Part shown: one piece after another, positions 27,417 through 36,287 of the stretch
How positions within the stretch are numbered: the first letter of the stretch is position 1
Layout: each line of letters opens with the position of its first letter
DNA from: Chryseobacterium sp. BLS98
GTDB taxonomy: Bacteria > Bacteroidota > Bacteroidia > Flavobacteriales > Weeksellaceae
Direction of reading: 5' to 3'
DNA: 64,000 bases
Assembly: GCF_001045445.1 (NCBI RefSeq)
Contig: NZ_LFNF01000003.1
Coordinates: 930,001-994,000, forward strand
The notes under the pieces: generated by a model
What the model was told of the DNA's origin: nothing
The model's input: the letters and a program-made list of their open reading frames with translations, nothing else
Databases searched by the model: none
Program-made: the position numbers and the translations under genes

Positions 27417-30125
27417 TTATTGGTTTTGTTCAACTTCATTTCTGATCTCTTTTGTTATGTTATAAGGAATGCTTATTGTAAAAGTTACGCCCAGACCGCT
27501 GTTTTCCGCTTTTATTCTTCCGCTGTGGGCCTGTACGATTTTTTTGGAAATAGCCAGCCCGAGTCCACTTCCTGTAGGTTTTAAAATATTCTGGTTTTTC
27601 GATTGATAAAATTTATCAAAAATCATATCAAGATCCTCTTCCGGGATGTGTCTTCCTGTATTGAAAACGCTGATCACGAGGTGATCTTCTTTTTCGGACA
27701 GCTTGGTTTGTATGGTTCCCTGGTCATCCGTAAACTTCAAAGCATTACCGAGAATATTCTGGAAGAGCTGTATCATTCTGGCTTCATCATATTCCAGTGC
27801 GGTCTGATTCAAGAGATTGACTTCACTTAAATGGATGTTTTTCTGCTGTATCAGATGGAGTAGTGGATTTACGGCTTTTTTGTAGGTTTCAAGAATATTG
27901 TTTTCTTTGATGTGTAAAGCAATTTCGCCATGCTCCAGCTTGTCAAGGTAAAGAATATCATTGATGATTTCGCTCAGCCTGTCGGATTCTGTGATAATAT
28001 TATTTAAAAACTCCTGTTTGATATCAAACGGAATGTCATCATCATCTGCTAAAATTTCTCCTGCCGAACGGATAGCAGTGATCGGAGTTCTTAATTCATG
28101 AGCTACAGAATCCAGAAAATCGTCTTTCTGACGGTCTTTAATGATTAAATTTTGATTGGCGGTTCTCAGGTCATCAGATAGCTTTTGCAGTTCTTCAGAT
28201 TGTTCTGTGAGTTTCTTGTTGAGCGTAATGTTTTCTTTAGATTCCTCTAAAATATTTAAAACTTCCTTCAAAGAGATTTTGTCTTCCTTCGTTACTCCTT
28301 CGATGAGAATTTTTGCTGATGCTGTTCCGATTCTACCTGCTAAAAGGTTTTCCGAAAATTTAATAAACCTTGAATCTGCTGTCTCAGTTTTAGAATCAAT
28401 GTTATATTTTAGATTGAAGATTCTTAAAGCCTGTTCCGTTTTGCTTTTACCTAAAAATCTCTCCAAAATATTCCTGATATCCGAAACATAAGCCGTTCCA
28501 CGCCAGATAAATGCATTTTCATGATTTTGAATATACTTATCGATATCCACATATAATTCAGCAAAATTTCTTTCCCGGTAATTGCCTTTAACGCTTACAG
28601 AAATGATGGTAAACAGGGCTGTGTTTGTGAAAACAGACCAGAAAAATATCTGGGAAATCCTGCTTAAATAAGGAATGTTAAAAAATGTAAACGCATCATA
28701 CATTTCACGGATAATCCCTTTGAATTCCTGGTTGTACGAGAAATAATACTGTGGAATAATCAGTCCGAAATAGCAGATCGCCAATCCTGCAAGAAGTCCA
28801 GCTACCGCTCCTTTATAGCTTCCTCTTCTCCAGAATATCGCTCCGAAAAAAGAAGGAGCCAATTGAGCAATTACAACAAAAGAAATCAGGCCTACAGAAT
28901 CGAGTGGTGTTTTCAGAATAAAATATTTATAGAAAACAAAAGCCATGATAATCAAAGCAAAAATGCTGAATTTCCTGATATTCGTAATGTTTCTTGTATT
29001 CTGAACCTCGTTGTCAGATTTGAATTTTCCCAGCAAACCGTAAGGAATGATGAGATTGTTGGAAAGCATGATGGATAATGTAATGGCTGAAATAATGATC
29101 ATAGAAATACATGAACTCAGGCCGCCGAGGAATACAAAAACCGTAATTAAAGTATTGTCAAAATGTTGTGGAATCAGAATAGAGTAGAACTCCGGGTTTA
29201 CATTTTGTCCATCAAAAATGAGTCTTCCTCCCCAGGCAATGGGGAAAATAAATACCGTGAATATTAATAAGTACAGAGGAAAAAACCAGATTGCTGTTTT
29301 AATGTGTTTTTCCTGTCTGTTCTCGATAATAGCGGTGTGAAACTGTCTTGGAAGAATGCAGATGGCCGTAGCGGAAATCATGCATAAGACCATCCAGTTC
29401 ATGGCACCTTCAATCCCGTTGAATGTATTTTTTTCTTTAAAATCCTCAAATTTACTTGCCTTTTCATAGATGTCTGAGAATCCGTCAAATACAAAGTAAA
29501 TAACAAATATACCCAGAATGATGATAAAGAAGAGCTTTAAAAAGCTCTCCAGGGCAATGGCGGAAATAATTCCGAGGCGTTTTTCTGAGGCATCCACATA
29601 TCGGGTCCCATAATAGGAAGAAAATAAGGCTATTAGAACAACCACAAAAGTTGCATTGTCAGTCAGGATATTGTTGGACATTGAAGTTTCGGTCACCAAA
29701 TGGAAGGTTTCGGAAATAGCTTTGATCTGAAGTCCGATATAGGGAATGATGGCCAGCAGGCATACGATCGTAATAATCGCACTGAAGCTTCTGCTGTTCC
29801 CATATCGTAAAGAAATAAAATCGGCCAGGCTGCTGATTTTGTTAACTCTGGAAATTCTTACAATCCTTGTATTGATGTAGATCCATGCAGGAATAATCAT
29901 AACAGGACCAATGTAAATGGGCAGATAATTCAGGCCGCTTGTTGCCGCTACACCAATGCTTCCATAGTAAGTCCAGGCCGTGCAGTATACCGCCAGGGAC
30001 AATGCATAGATGTAAGGATTGTTGATCCATCGTTTGCTCTTCCTTTTTTCTGCCAGGTGGGCAACCAGGAATAAAAGGGCCAGATAGAGCAAAACAATTC
30101 CAAATAAAGCGACACTACTCATCAT
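27417..30125 (-). CDS. SLC5 transporter-histidine kinase fusion (CrbS/CbrA-like)
   Basis: A 902-residue inner-membrane protein. Residues 1 to about 530 are a sodium:solute symporter domain with 13 or so helices (LNYLPIYIGPVMIIPAWIYI, YGNSRSFSA). About 540-630 is a STAC-like linker (FSENLLAGRIGTASAKIL). After a coiled coil come the HisKA domain with His676 in HELRTP and an HATPase with N (NILGNALKF), G1 (FNTGRHIPEEDL) and G2 (GSGLGLAI) boxes. Such fusions sense a transported solute: CrbS responds to acetate metabolism and controls acs, and CbrA to carbon/nitrogen status and histidine. With acs and a PrpE-like gene adjacent, short-chain acid sensing is the best guess. It overlaps the upstream small membrane gene by 11 bases. 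Confidence 0.88.
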   Translation of the reverse strand: MMSSVALFGIVLLYLALLFLVAHLAEKRKSKRWINNPYIYALSLAVYCTAWTYYGSIGVAATSGLNYLPIYIGPVMIIPAWIYINTRIVRISRVNKISSLADFISLRYGNSRSFSAIITIVCLLAIIPYIGLQIKAISETFHLVTETSMSNNILTDNATFVVVLIALFSSYYGTRYVDASEKRLGIISAIALESFLKLFFIIILGIFVIYFVFDGFSDIYEKASKFEDFKEKNTFNGIEGAMNWMVLCMISATAICILPRQFHTAIIENRQEKHIKTAIWFFPLYLLIFTVFIFPIAWGGRLIFDGQNVNPEFYSILIPQHFDNTLITVFVFLGGLSSCISMIIISAITLSIMLSNNLIIPYGLLGKFKSDNEVQNTRNITNIRKFSIFALIIMAFVFYKYFILKTPLDSVGLISFVVIAQLAPSFFGAIFWRRGSYKGAVAGLLAGLAICYFGLIIPQYYFSYNQEFKGIIREMYDAFTFFNIPYLSRISQIFFWSVFTNTALFTIISVSVKGNYRERNFAELYVDIDKYIQNHENAFIWRGTAYVSDIRNILERFLGKSKTEQALRIFNLKYNIDSKTETADSRFIKFSENLLAGRIGTASAKILIEGVTKEDKISLKEVLNILEESKENITLNKKLTEQSEELQKLSDDLRTANQNLIIKDRQKDDFLDSVAHELRTPITAIRSAGEILADDDDIPFDIKQEFLNNIITESDRLSEIINDILYLDKLEHGEIALHIKENNILETYKKAVNPLLHLIQQKNIHLSEVNLLNQTALEYDEARMIQLFQNILGNALKFTDDQGTIQTKLSEKEDHLVISVFNTGRHIPEEDLDMIFDKFYQSKNQNILKPTGSGLGLAISKKIVQAHSGRIKAENSGLGVTFTISIPYNITKEIRNEVEQNQ

Positions 30126-30309
30126 ACTTTTTTACAATAACAAAAGAAATAATGATGGAGATCATCCAGACCGCGAACAGGTAGATTAAGACCATCGGAT
30201 AACCAAAAACCTCTTTCTCACTGTTGAAAAGCAGTGAAATAGGAATGCTGAAAGCCATCATCAGCCCGATGCTCAGGATAACCAGTTTTTGTTCGTGTCT
30301 TTTCTTCAT
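30115..30309 (-). CDS. Small two-helix membrane protein
   Basis: A 64-residue protein with two membrane helices (LVILSIGLMMAFSIPISLLF and MVLIYLFAVWMISIIISFVIV) and a charged C-terminus. I start it at MKKRHEQKL (30309); an earlier in-frame ATG at 30363 adds an unlikely polar tail. Its end overlaps the start of the SLC5-kinase, as do small partner subunits of symporters elsewhere (such as the DUF485/DUF4212 type). A partner role is inferred from position and shape only. Confidence 0.65.
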   Translation of the reverse strand: MKKRHEQKLVILSIGLMMAFSIPISLLFNSEKEVFGYPMVLIYLFAVWMISIIISFVIVKKYDE

Positions 30310-30377
30310 AAATGATGATTGATAAGATAATTGATGAGTCATTTGTCGCTCATCAATTACCATTAATCGTTTATAAA

Positions 30378-30605
30378 TTAAATTTTGTCGTCCGAATATT
30401 CCCCCGTGAGCGAGTAGTATCCGAAAATGGCCATTCCGCCCGAGATAATAGGCATCAGCACAAATAATATGATGATCCCGAATACCAGATCTTCCTGCTT
30501 TCCGGAAGTGATCTTCGGAATTCCTAAAACCGTGATTCCGAAATATCCTACCATCAGGGCAACAGCAATCCAGAGTATACCTAATATTTTTTTTAGTCCG
30601 TTCAT
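30378..30605 (-). CDS. Small two-helix membrane protein near the MHS symporter
   Basis: A 75-residue protein with two membrane helices (LGILWIAVALMVGYFGITVLG and LVFGIIILFVLMPIISGGMAIFGYYSL) and an acidic tail (GEYSDDKI). No domain recognised. It lies between the symporter and the small kinase-associated protein in the same direction, with gaps of 43 and 68 bases, so it is probably part of the same operon. It may be an accessory subunit of the transporter. Confidence 0.6.
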   Translation of the reverse strand: MNGLKKILGILWIAVALMVGYFGITVLGIPKITSGKQEDLVFGIIILFVLMPIISGGMAIFGYYSLTGEYSDDKI

Positions 30606-30648
30606 TTTAGTAGTTTTAAAATTAATAAAAAATTAAGTGATTCGGTGC

Positions 30649-32229
30649 TTAATCGTGGATATTATTGTTCTTATTTTTAAGATAAAACAATCCGATGATT
30701 AAGCAGACCGCGGCAACTCCAATCGGGTACCAGAGTCCTTCAAGATACCATGTTGGATGTCCGGCATCTTTTCCCACTGTTACCAGATAAGTGGCAACCG
30801 CCGGAAGAAGCCCTCCAAATACCCCGTTTCCAATATGATAAGGCAGGGACATTGAGGTGTAACGGATCCTTACAGGGAACATTTCCACAAGGAAAGCCGC
30901 GATAGGTCCGTAAACCATGGTTACAAATATCACCTGAATGAATACTAAGAAGACCAGATACCATTTCGTGTTATCAGCTAGTTTTACAGTCTGTGAAACT
31001 TTAGGTTCTTCCGCTTTTCCGTCTTTCATCACAGGCCCTGCAGGCGACCAGTGGGTAATACTGTCTTTTTTAATCAAAGTTCCGTCCGTATAAAGTGTTT
31101 CTTTATGGAAAGTTACTAAGCTGTCTGTAGCAATATCTGTATGGATTTTTGCTGTTCTTTTCTCAGTGATTCCGTTGGCGGCAATCGTTTTACTTTCAAG
31201 GTTGACACTTTTGAACATGCTGTCGTAAATAGGTCTGTAAGCTAAAATAGCAACGAGCATTCCCGTCATCATAACCGCTTTTCGGCCGATTTTATCCGAA
31301 AGCCATCCGAAAAATACAAAGAAAGGTGTTCCTAAGAATAGGGCAGTGGCCATTAATGAATCCACCTGTGCAGATTCTACATTCATTACCTTTTGGAGGA
31401 AACTCATGGCATAGAATTGTCCTGTATACCAGATGACTCCTTGTCCCATTGCAGCTCCAAACAGGGCAAGAAGAACGAATTTGAAGTTGTATTTATTTCC
31501 GAAACTCTCTTTTAACGGATTCTTTGAAGTTTTACCTTCACTTTTAGCCTTTGCGAAAAGCGGGGATTCTTTCATGTTTTTTCTGATGATATAAGAAACT
31601 CCAACCATAAGGATTGAAATCCAGAACGGAACCCTCCAGCCCCAGTTATCAAATTCCTCTGCAGAAAGAGTAGATTTGGTTACCAGAATTACAATTAATG
31701 AAATAAAAAGGCCTGCCGTTGCGGTGGTTTGAATCCATGAAGTCCAGTATCCCCGTCTGTGAGGCTGTGCGTATTCCGCAACGTAGGTGGCTGCCCCTCC
31801 ATATTCACCTCCAAGTGCCAGCCCTTGTAATAATCTCAGAACCAAAACTAAAACCGGAGCTAAAAAGCCAATGGTTTTATAACTGGGAATACAGCCGATC
31901 AGGAAAGTAGAGAACCCCATGATCAGTAACGTAACAAGGAATGTATATTTTCTTCCGATAATATCGCCGAGTCTTCCGAAGAATAATGCTCCGAACGGTC
32001 TTACCACAAATCCGGCTGCAAAAGTGGCCAGCGTAGATAAAAATGCGGCAGTAGGATTATCTGCAGGAAAGAATTTTGTAGCTAAAACGATGGCTAAGCT
32101 TCCGAAAATATAGAAGTCATACCATTCTATCAGAGTACCGAGTGATGAGGCGGTGATCACACTCCATATGGTGCGGTTCTTCTGCCGGTCGGTCATATTC
32201 TCGTAGTTTTCGTGGTGATTTTCGCTCAT
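30649..32229 (-). CDS. Metabolite:H+ symporter of the MFS (MHS family)
   Basis: A 526-residue transporter. LIEWYDFYIFGSLA in TM1, VVRPFGALFFGRLGDIIGRK (motif A) and LRLLQGLALGGEYGGAATYVAEYA are MHS signatures shared with ProP, KgtP and ShiA. After TM9 there is a polar insert of about 88 residues (roughly 334-422, containing DSLVTFHKETLYTDG), which by topology is periplasmic. Most MHS proteins are about 430-500 residues and lack it. In this gene block it probably imports an organic acid. It lies 50 bases after the porin gene. Confidence 0.85.
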   Translation of the reverse strand: MSENHHENYENMTDRQKNRTIWSVITASSLGTLIEWYDFYIFGSLAIVLATKFFPADNPTAAFLSTLATFAAGFVVRPFGALFFGRLGDIIGRKYTFLVTLLIMGFSTFLIGCIPSYKTIGFLAPVLVLVLRLLQGLALGGEYGGAATYVAEYAQPHRRGYWTSWIQTTATAGLFISLIVILVTKSTLSAEEFDNWGWRVPFWISILMVGVSYIIRKNMKESPLFAKAKSEGKTSKNPLKESFGNKYNFKFVLLALFGAAMGQGVIWYTGQFYAMSFLQKVMNVESAQVDSLMATALFLGTPFFVFFGWLSDKIGRKAVMMTGMLVAILAYRPIYDSMFKSVNLESKTIAANGITEKRTAKIHTDIATDSLVTFHKETLYTDGTLIKKDSITHWSPAGPVMKDGKAEEPKVSQTVKLADNTKWYLVFLVFIQVIFVTMVYGPIAAFLVEMFPVRIRYTSMSLPYHIGNGVFGGLLPAVATYLVTVGKDAGHPTWYLEGLWYPIGVAAVCLIIGLFYLKNKNNNIHD

Positions 32230-32279
32230 GTTGATTGGTTTTGATGTTAATGGATTAAGATATTAATTTCATCCTGGTT

Positions 32280-33659
32280 TTAAAGATAAATATGAAACTG
32301 TACTATGAATTCTCCTTTTGAAGAAGGTTTTTCCGTAGGACTGGTGTATACCGGCCTTGTGGAATACTGTGTGGTAATCTTTGCGTGATGCCCGTCTATG
32401 AACCAGTTAGCACCTACATCAAGCTGTGAAGAAGGCTTATCGAATGCTTCAAAGTCTTTATATGTGTACGCTGCAAAAGGCTGTATCCTGATTTTGGGCT
32501 TTTCTGTCTCGTTGGGAAGAAGGAAACCTGCCTGTGCATAAACGATATTACCTGTTCCGATTACCGGTTGTAGATTTCCGGGACCTGCAATCGCTTTATT
32601 TCCTGTAAAATTGGGATCGGATGCTGCAATATTCATGGTTCCCAGATTTCTTACATAATTAGGCCCGAAATTATAGTTGTAATATCCGGCGTAAGCAGAA
32701 ACAGCCATCTTGTGTTTTGCATTTCCCAAAGGAATGTCTGCAAAAGCATCTACTGCTACAAGGGTGATGTCGTGTTTTTCAATGTTAGAGTTCACGGAAG
32801 TTCGTGTTCCGTCTGCCTGATGGTAAAAACCAGCCCCGACATTGAAGACTTTTTTTGTTCCCAGATACGAACCCACTTTGAAAGGAAGCGTGTTTGATTC
32901 CTCATCAAGAAACTGGTATTCAACATAACCGGCTTTTGAAAAACTCGGATTTCCATTATTGTCTACGGCTACGGCTCTTGCAGGATCTGTCACGTTAACA
33001 GGAACAAGATCTGTTGCAAAAGGCTTGTTTAAACTGAAGCGGTATTCAAGTTTGCCGTACTTTCCTTTAGCAAACATTCCGAGCTGTCTTGCGAACTGGT
33101 CGGAGTTGTCAATTAAAGGCCAAGTGAAAATAGGGGAGTCTACCGTAAGGAAATTCAATGTTGAAGCCATTGTCATACGGGAAAGTCCCATATAATAATG
33201 AAGACCTGCCCCTAAAGATAAACTGAATTTTCCTGCTTCTCCAGGTAAAATCACTGCGTACTCATTCCAAGCATCATGGAAAAACAATTGTGGTTTTTTG
33301 CCGTTTCCGTAACCTCCTGTGCCTGTGGTTCCTGTAGCACCACCATTAATGAATGTCTGATTATTGATTCCGAAATGTACCAGAATCATATATCTTTTAG
33401 AAATCTGGGCATAAGCCAAAGCACGTAACCTTCTGTTTCCCAGGCTCCAGGAATTGTCGGTGGGTTCGTTGGCTACCATGCTTCCCGGGTTCATCTGGGT
33501 ATTTCTGAGCCAGAACTGGTCCCATAGAATGAACCTGATGAATTTATCTCCATCCGGATTCAGGTTTAATTTCAATCCGCCTCCGTAATCAGGAGATCCC
33601 TGTGAATATAAAGAACTGCTTATTAAGGCTAATCCAATAAATGAAAGTAATTTCTTCAT
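32280..33659 (-). CDS. Outer-membrane porin
   Basis: A 459-residue protein with a signal peptide (MKKLLSFIGLALISSSLYSQ). The body alternates beta strands and glycine-rich loops (NGGATGTTGTGGYGNGKK) and ends in an aromatic/hydrophobic strand (FIVQFHIYL), like phosphate-selective-porin-type channels of Bacteroidota. It is the first gene of the minus-strand block ending with acs, so it should be the outer-membrane entry for the acid taken up by the symporter. The upstream 247-base gap holds a dispersed repeat copy and AT-rich sequence. Confidence 0.8.
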   Translation of the reverse strand: MKKLLSFIGLALISSSLYSQGSPDYGGGLKLNLNPDGDKFIRFILWDQFWLRNTQMNPGSMVANEPTDNSWSLGNRRLRALAYAQISKRYMILVHFGINNQTFINGGATGTTGTGGYGNGKKPQLFFHDAWNEYAVILPGEAGKFSLSLGAGLHYYMGLSRMTMASTLNFLTVDSPIFTWPLIDNSDQFARQLGMFAKGKYGKLEYRFSLNKPFATDLVPVNVTDPARAVAVDNNGNPSFSKAGYVEYQFLDEESNTLPFKVGSYLGTKKVFNVGAGFYHQADGTRTSVNSNIEKHDITLVAVDAFADIPLGNAKHKMAVSAYAGYYNYNFGPNYVRNLGTMNIAASDPNFTGNKAIAGPGNLQPVIGTGNIVYAQAGFLLPNETEKPKIRIQPFAAYTYKDFEAFDKPSSQLDVGANWFIDGHHAKITTQYSTRPVYTSPTEKPSSKGEFIVQFHIYL

Positions 33660-33860
33660 AAATTATCAATTTTTGGCGTTGTTTTTTATGAAAGCCAAAT
33701 TGTAATTAATAATTTATTTACAAAAATTTAATATATATTAGTGGTAATAGTATAGTTATTTTATGGGTTGCTGGTTAGAGGTTCCAGATTCTGGTTTCAA
33801 TTTGTAGGCTTTTAGGGCTTAAAATGAAATGGTGATAGGTTGTTAGTTGTTGTCTTAGGT

Positions 33861-33900
33861 AATTTACCATTCACTTGCGAAGCAAATTCACCATTGACCT
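33861..33900 (-). repeat. Dispersed GTGAATnnTGAATTTTGC repeat, copy 2
   Basis: Reverse complement of the copy at 14408-14452, with the same core (AATTTGCTTCGCAAGTGAAT) and few changes. It lies between the porin gene and the InsA-like gene. Confidence 0.65.
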
Positions 33901-33906
33901 TTTCCT

Positions 33907-34323
33907 CTATTTCTTAAATCTCTCCCATTTAATCAGCATATATTTATCGGCAAACTGGGTAATGATGAGTCCTGAATTTTTAATATTATCTTCCTTGGAC
34001 ATGTATTCAATAAGTTCATTCTGTTTCAGGATTTTGTAAACAGGATGGAACTCCGAATGGGGTGGTCTTGTAATATTGTATTTCTTGATCCATGAGCTTA
34101 TGGTTACATGTGAAACCCCGATAATCCTTTCTATTTCACGAAAACTTAAGCCTTCAAGATAAAGTTGAAGAGCCTTCGTTACATAGTAATCATCAATCTG
34201 TTTTCCTATTTTCTTAACGGTAAAATAATAGTTGCAGTCCTTGCAGAGAAAGCGTTGTTTTTCATTGATAATGCCGCTTTTTACGATTTTATTTCCGCTA
34301 CATTTTGGACACTTGTTTTCCAT
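33907..34323 (-). CDS. IS1 InsA-like zinc-ribbon/HTH protein without a transposase partner
   Basis: A 138-residue protein. The N-terminus is a zinc ribbon with Cys5, Cys8, Cys27 and Cys30 (CPKCSG... CKDC). It is followed by a helix-turn-helix at about 52-78 (LEGLSFREIERIIGVSHVTISSWIKKY), the layout of IS1/IS1595 InsA. There is no InsB or DDE domain nearby and I see no terminal inverted repeats, so it is not a complete insertion sequence. The C-terminal 50 residues differ from InsA. It is divergent from the arginine operon with only 160 bases between starts, so a role as a DNA-binding regulator is plausible; that is inference. Confidence 0.7.
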   Translation of the reverse strand: MENKCPKCSGNKIVKSGIINEKQRFLCKDCNYYFTVKKIGKQIDDYYVTKALQLYLEGLSFREIERIIGVSHVTISSWIKKYNITRPPHSEFHPVYKILKQNELIEYMSKEDNIKNSGLIITQFADKYMLIKWERFKK

Positions 34324-34429
34324 AGCTATATGTTTTTAGCAAATATATAATAATTTAGCAAAATTATATTTATTCGTAAAGATAAAATTACCTGTGTATT
34401 TAATTTAAACAAAAAAAATATCTTTTTAA

Positions 34430-34462
34430 TTTGGTTTTTAAAGTTATTATGCTTTAAATTTG
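34430..34462 (+). promoter_or_regulatory. Promoter of the arginine operon
   Basis: TTTG (34430-34433), a 21-base spacer, and TAAATTTG (34455-34462), matching the Bacteroidota consensus exactly. The predicted start is near 34467, giving a leader of about 17 bases before the GNAT gene. The InsA-like gene starts 107 bases upstream in the opposite direction. Confidence 0.8.
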
Positions 34463-34483
34463 CCAAAAAATTCAGATAAATAA

Positions 34484-35086
34484 ATGGAAATAGAAATTTC
34501 CTCAGACAAACATTTGATGTATGTGAGTGAAATACAGCAGGAAATGTATGATTCTGCACAGCGTAGAGGAACGGGAATCGCAAAACGTTCCATCGAATAT
34601 TTAACGAAAAAAATTTCAGAAGGTAATGCTGTGGTTGCCACTGAAAATGGTAAATGGGTAGGTTTCTGCTATATAGAAACCTGGTCGCATGGTCAGTTTG
34701 TGGCCAACTCGGGACTGATTGTATCGCCGGATTACAGGAACAGAGGTGTAGCTACCCTGATCAAAAATAAAGTTTTCCAGCTATCCAGGGAGAAATATCC
34801 GAATGCAAAAGTGTTTGGTTTAACGACAGGACTTGCCGTGATGAAGATCAACAGTGATCTTGGGTATAAGCCGGTGATTTACTCTGAACTTACTCAGGAT
34901 GAGGAATTTTGGAATGGCTGCAGGAACTGTGTGAATTATGAAATTTTAATGAAAAAGGAGCGTAAAAACTGTCTGTGTACAGCTATGCTTTTCGTTCCTG
35001 AAAATAATGATAAAGTGAACGGGACTGAAATTCAGCAGTCCGAAATTGATTACAATGGAGAAAAAGAAAGTCGTCTTAGCGTTTAG
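34484..35086 (+). CDS. GNAT acyltransferase, first gene of the arginine operon
   Basis: A 200-residue GNAT-fold protein: a central VGFCYIET strand and the acyl-CoA loop SPDYRNRGVATLI (about 81-93). As the first gene of a cluster lacking argA and argJ, it is the best candidate for the enzyme that acylates glutamate (acetyl or succinyl) to start arginine synthesis. After the GNAT core there is an unusual Cys set, Cys146, Cys149, Cys163 and Cys165 (CxxC, 13 residues, CxC), that could bind metal. The last 32 bases overlap argG, implying coupled translation. It might instead acylate another substrate. Confidence 0.75.
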   Translation: MEIEISSDKHLMYVSEIQQEMYDSAQRRGTGIAKRSIEYLTKKISEGNAVVATENGKWVGFCYIETWSHGQFVANSGLIVSPDYRNRGVATLIKNKVFQLSREKYPNAKVFGLTTGLAVMKINSDLGYKPVIYSELTQDEEFWNGCRNCVNYEILMKKERKNCLCTAMLFVPENNDKVNGTEIQQSEIDYNGEKESRLSV

Positions 35087-36266
35087 CGGAGGTTTGGATA
35101 CCTCTTACTGTGCCAAATATCTTAGTGAAACACTTGGATATGAAGTGTATGCAGTTACTGTAAATACCGGAGGTTTTTCTAAAGAAGAAGAAAAAGAACT
35201 GGAGAAAAAAGCCTTCAATCTTGGGGTAAAAGAATACAGGTGCGTTGATGCTCAGGAAGATTATTATAACTCTTGCGTAAAATATCTGATCTTCGGAAAT
35301 GTGCTGAAAAATAATACCTATCCACTGTCCGTAAGTGCCGAACGTACTGTTCAGGCACAGGAAATTGCAAAATATGCCATCGAAACCGGTGCTGATGCCA
35401 TTGCCCACGGAAGTACCGGAGCAGGTAACGACCAGGTGCGTTTCGATTTGATTTTCCAGGTAATGTGCCCGGAAAAAGAAATCATCACGCCAATCCGTGA
35501 TATGAGCCTTTCCCGTGAAGAAGAAATAGAGTTTTTGAAAAGTCATGGCTACGAAATGGAATTCCATAAAGCCCAGTATTCCGTAAATAAAGGACTTTGG
35601 GGAACTTCAGTAGGAGGAAAAGAAACATTGACCTCAAGAAATTATCTTCCCGAGGAAGCTTTTCCGTCACAAATTAAGGAAACCCAGTCTTCAGAACTGG
35701 AAATTGAGTTTAAAAACGGTGAAATTATAGGGGTAAACGGAGAGTATTTCAAACATCCCGTTTATGCTATCCAGAAGATCGAAGAACTGGCTTCTGCTTA
35801 CGGAATCGGCCGTGACATCCATGTAGGAGATACTATTGTCGGAATTAAAGGAAGAGTAGGATTTGAAGCAGCGGCGGCATTGGTGATTATCAAGGCTCAT
35901 CATTTACTGGAGAAACATACCCTTTCAAAATATCAGCAGATGATGAAGTCCCAGCTGTCCGATTGGTACGGAAACTGGCTTCACGAAGCGCTTTTCTTAG
36001 ATCCCGTGATGAGAAATATCGAATCTTTTTTAACGGATTCTCAGGCAGTGGTAAGTGGAAAAGTATTCGTAACCCTTCATCCGTATAGGTTTGTTTTAAA
36101 CGGAATTGAATCCAAGCATGACCTGATGTCCGATAAATTCGGAAGCTATGGTGAAGCAAACAGGGCCTGGACAGGAGAAGATGTAAAAGGATATACAAAA
36201 ATTGTAAGCAATTCTTTAAATATATACCATCACATCAATTCAAAAGGATCAAAACCAGTCAGTTAA
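35055..36266 (+). CDS. argG: Argininosuccinate synthase
   Basis: A 403-residue enzyme joining citrulline and aspartate with ATP. SGGLDTS at residues 11-17 is the pyrophosphate-binding loop; GADAIAHGSTGAGNDQVRFD and the SVNKGLWGTSVGG segment bind citrulline and aspartate. I start at the ATG at 35055 (MEKKKVVLAFSGG) rather than one nine bases earlier, because family members begin a few residues before the loop. It overlaps the GNAT gene by 32 bases and precedes argC by 21 bases. Confidence 0.95.
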   Translation: MEKKKVVLAFSGGLDTSYCAKYLSETLGYEVYAVTVNTGGFSKEEEKELEKKAFNLGVKEYRCVDAQEDYYNSCVKYLIFGNVLKNNTYPLSVSAERTVQAQEIAKYAIETGADAIAHGSTGAGNDQVRFDLIFQVMCPEKEIITPIRDMSLSREEEIEFLKSHGYEMEFHKAQYSVNKGLWGTSVGGKETLTSRNYLPEEAFPSQIKETQSSELEIEFKNGEIIGVNGEYFKHPVYAIQKIEELASAYGIGRDIHVGDTIVGIKGRVGFEAAAALVIIKAHHLLEKHTLSKYQQMMKSQLSDWYGNWLHEALFLDPVMRNIESFLTDSQAVVSGKVFVTLHPYRFVLNGIESKHDLMSDKFGSYGEANRAWTGEDVKGYTKIVSNSLNIYHHINSKGSKPVS

Positions 36267-36287
36267 TAAAGTCATATCATTTTACAT

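Noticed and set aside
33907..34323. Complete IS1-type insertion sequence
   Set aside because: Only an InsA-like frame is present; there is no catalytic gene and no terminal inverted repeats or target duplication.
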